Of a DNA stretch of 64,000 nt, positions 61,401 through 64,000 are shown piece by piece (within the stretch, counting starts at the first letter, position 1; each line of letters opens with the position of its first letter). Origin of the DNA: Combretum micranthum (lineage: Eukaryota > Streptophyta > Magnoliopsida > Myrtales > Combretaceae). A program made the position numbers and the translations under genes. Under the pieces are notes generated by a model, which saw only the letters and a list, made by a program, of their open reading frames with translations, was not told the origin of the DNA and did not search any database. The stretch lies in assembly GCA_024138025.1 (NCBI GenBank), contig JAMXBD010000204.1, forward strand, positions 744,001 to 808,000, given 5' to 3'.

Positions 61401-62756
61401 GACCTTTTATGACAAAGATAAGTTTAGAAATGGATAGATCTTTTCGAATAGGTAGAAAACGGTATATTATATGCGGAATTCCAAGTTAAAATGAGCAAGT
61501 TATGGCCATTTTAAGTTGGAATTTCCTCTTATACGATTTTACCGCGATTTTAAGAAAAGTTTAGAATCTCCAAGAATATAAATTTCATGAAAGACTCATC
61601 CCAGGTATTTCTATTGTCTAGGTGATGAAGGATACGAGAATACCCTACCCGAGGATTACTACGACTAGGAAGATTGCAAAATGGACGAGTGAGTTATTCC
61701 TCCTAATTTCGTTACCTTGCTTGTGCTTGTAAAATAGTAGCATTAATATACTAAGAAAAGATAAAAATGGATATATATTTGGGAACTTCGGGATTATGTG
61801 TATATGTGTGATTCTATGTTTATGCGTGAAATGAGAATTAAGAATATCACAACTTCGAACCCTTTGTTTAAATAATTTTTGCTTACTTACTTGTATGCCT
61901 GTTTATTGTTTGCTAAACTGATTGATTGCCCCTAATAAATCTTAATAAGGTTTGGCTTAAGAAAAATAAGACGCTCACGCATAGCATTCATCGAGTCACA
62001 TCTTTTTCGGAAGGCTGCTACTCTTACGCGTAGAGTTGGATTAGCTGTGATCGTGTGGTGCCACGGGCCATGTTCCTTCCTACAGAATCCAAATCGCTCG
62101 GGGAAAGCGACTCTAGGCTCGGAGCCGAGCCAACCGAACGCTATGGGTGAGGACCTGGGAACTAGTAATAGAAGGTCGAAGACCTTCAACCCCGATTCCC
62201 TAACCTTTGATACGGAGGGGTAAATCCGTTCTATATATGGTTTCCGGATAACTATATATATTTGCGTAATCATGTGATTACTGCATTGTATGCATAGCAC
62301 ATGTGTGAAAATATAAATAAACTTGCTTGAAAATATGGTGCGAATGAAAAGGAATATCTCACTAAGCTAGTTGTAGCTTGTACCCCTATAGATTTTGTTG
62401 AAACAGGTACCCGTGGCTTAAATTGAGGATCATGACATTATAAAAGTCATGGAAGGATGATTAAGCTTCTATGAAGGAAATGAAATCATAGTGATGTATA
62501 TTTATTTGAAGATAATAGAGGGATATGCCCCTATGAATTGAAATATAATATGTATATGTTTTATGGTAAGTATTCTCTTTGGCTTATTACTTATTTATTA
62601 TCAATATAAATTGCGCTACTCCGATGTGTTCCCTTGGTTGTGATGTACGCCTTGTACATAATATGAAAGCTTTTACGTGACTGAGGTAGTCATTCCTAGG
62701 CTTTAGTATTGTGTACGGCGGACTGCCACGTTTAGGGTACCCCTCGGGGCGTGACA
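58424..62756 (+). mobile_element. Solo LTR D (4.3 kb)
   Basis: It begins TGTAAACCCCCCGAAAATTTC and ends cctcggggcgtgaca. Flanking 5-mers gacat (58419-58423) and aacat (62757-62761) differ at one base. TATAAATA at 59634-59641 with a C/T-rich leader after it gives the plus orientation. A duplicated motif ccttgatgaagctaagg lies at about 60238 and 60268. No primer site or gag follows the right end, so it is solo. Its last 45 bp resemble the LTR end of the host element (63333-63375 on the minus strand), so the two belong to related families. Confidence 0.8.
59634..59641 (+). promoter_or_regulatory. TATA box in solo LTR D
   Basis: TATAAATA followed by a pyrimidine-rich stretch (ccccttcctctttcactc) where transcription of the LTR would begin. 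Confidence 0.55.
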
Positions 62757-63308
62757 AACATCCTCTCCATGCGCTTGCAAATTCGTGCTTAGTTACAACT
62801 TCCTTCCTTAGAGTTCCTACTTCGTCCTTTAGCGGTAGAGGTGAGAGTCCTCGTCTTGTGGCACACTAATGGACATACTCATCGTTAAAACTAGATCACA
62901 TATTCTTTTATTGGTTTCTTTGTTCAAAAGCAGGAAATTTTGGTTTCTTACAAAGGTGATATTTTCTTGTGATTAAAAACGGTTTGGGAGTTCATTTAAA
63001 GAAAAAAACTAGTTCTAGACTTATGTTTTGGTGAGGTCATACCCACTTGCTACGGTTCTAGAACTTTCTAAATTGTTTTTGTCTTATTAGATAGAGCGGT
63101 CTCATAGGATTCTTAGGTTTTTCCTTCACTCCACCTATGTTTCCTCTATCTTATGATGAAAAATTTATCTATCTCTTCTCTCCTGATCTTCCATTTGGAT
63201 ACTCACAACTCACAAGAATCTCCCTATCACTCTCATGATTTATTCCTAAACTTATCACGCCTCTAAGACTTCCATTTCTAAACTTATGTTTTTCTTCCCT
63301 AACCTTGA
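62757..63308 (-). other. Leader of the chromovirus-like element next to the primer site
   Basis: About 550 bp between the primer-binding site and the insertion point of LTR D. Short open stretches exist on the minus strand but none recognisable. Confidence 0.4.
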
Positions 63309-63320
63309 TGCTCTGATACC
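63309..63320 (-). promoter_or_regulatory. Primer-binding site (initiator tRNA-Met type)
   Basis: The minus strand reads TGGTATCAGAGC, the perfect complement of the 3' end of plant initiator tRNA-Met, 12 bp inside the LTR boundary at about 63333. This is the usual site for Ty3/Gypsy chromoviruses and many Copia elements. Confidence 0.85.
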
Positions 63321-63332
63321 ACTTAAACCGTC

Positions 63333-64000
63333 ACAGCCCAAATAGTACCCTAGACGTGGCAATCCACCACATACGATATTAAAACTTAAGAATGACTTTC
63401 CGAAGTCATGTGAAATCATCATCATATGTAAGGGGTCTAACACAACAATAGAAGATACCGGTGGGATGTGTAGTTCAAAATAGTAAATATAGCATACAAG
63501 AAATCTAAATAAATATCCAACTTCAACATTATAAGAATGTAGTCCTTACATCATCTTAAGGGCATTCCCCCGATAAATCTCCAAACAACATAATATCAGC
63601 TTAGTTTTTCACATAAGGAAACAATACTAGAATCAAGAGATATTATAGGAAATCTATTTTAATATCTTCAAAAGGATTTCCAAAAGTGTCCCAAAACATA
63701 ATCCCACTCGAGTATATGAAGTCCTCGGGCATAAGAGATATTGGTATTGTTTCAACAAAAGTCTATCGGAGTATAAGCACAATTATCTTAGTGAGAATAT
63801 TCCTGGATTAACATACTCATATCAATAATTTCAAACAAGTTATTAAACAATCATATGAATGCATGAAGTAAATGAACAAGCAATACATATGATCTATAAA
63901 AAATCATATGTTTTGAATGGATTTACCCCACCATTCGGTGGTTAGGTGTTTCTGGCTCTTTAAAACCCATCTTTGAAATCCAACTTATGTAGTTTATTTC
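63333..64000 (-). repeat. 5' LTR of the chromovirus-like element (partial, runs off the window)
   Basis: On the minus strand it ends GTACTATTTGGGCTGTGAC, directly before the primer site, and contains GATTGCCACGTCTAGGG. This matches the end of solo LTR D (GACTGCCACGTTTAGGG, GGGGCGTGACA) with several changes. The start lies beyond 64000. Confidence 0.65.

Noticed and set aside
61932..62300. Minus-strand open frame of 122 codons with Arg-rich sequence
   Set aside because: Lies wholly inside solo LTR D, shows no domain, and the LTR orientation is plus. Chance frame in the GC-richer leader of the LTR.

Overview
This is a gene-poor, AT-rich stretch of a flowering-plant nuclear genome, probably a eudicot. 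The evidence is one intronless group S-type bZIP transcription factor gene (about 50.5-51.1 kb, minus strand) surrounded by plant transposable elements of nearly every class. Most long reading frames belong to decayed elements, so this is a record of nested insertions rather than a set of cooperating genes. There is no rRNA, CRISPR or prokaryotic signal.

Layout. 1-1646: intergenic DNA with fold-back repeats. 1647-19508: a degenerate Ty3/Gypsy retrotransposon on the minus strand. Its two LTRs are 570 and 558 bp, with near-matching target duplications ctacc/atacc. It carries gag, protease, RT, RNase H and integrase remnants, an extra antisense gene (plus strand) next to the 3' LTR, and 78-bp tandem repeats. 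It has itself been hit by at least three solo-LTR-like insertions. 19905-20345: LINE reverse-transcriptase remnant. 20455-22058: an extremely AT-rich tract ending in a CACTA-like terminus.

22129-44469: a nested stack. A solo LTR (A) with a perfect 5-bp duplication caact on both sides is split by a 19.7-kb CACTA (En/Spm) transposon at 24505-44236 (3-bp duplication ata). The CACTA element carries a broken TNP2-type transposase gene and a second Transposase_24-type gene. Inside it sit a 1.1-kb non-autonomous hAT element (perfect 8-bp duplication) and another solo LTR (B) related to LTR A.

44470-50500: a fold-back element, a Ty1/Copia LTR plus primer site plus gag fragment, and a further LTR-like segment. 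50503-51153: the bZIP gene with a recognisable TATA box. 51330-57000: AT-rich DNA with two fold-back elements and an LTR-like segment. 57030-64000: a chromovirus-like Gypsy element on the minus strand (gag, methionine-type primer site, start of the 5' LTR at the window edge). It is interrupted by a 4.3-kb solo LTR (D) with a related terminal sequence in the opposite orientation.

The most useful results are the target-site duplications, which give a relative order of insertion, and the antisense gene with its own TATA box inside the Gypsy element. No wholly new system is evident. All boundaries were read by eye, without alignment or database search.
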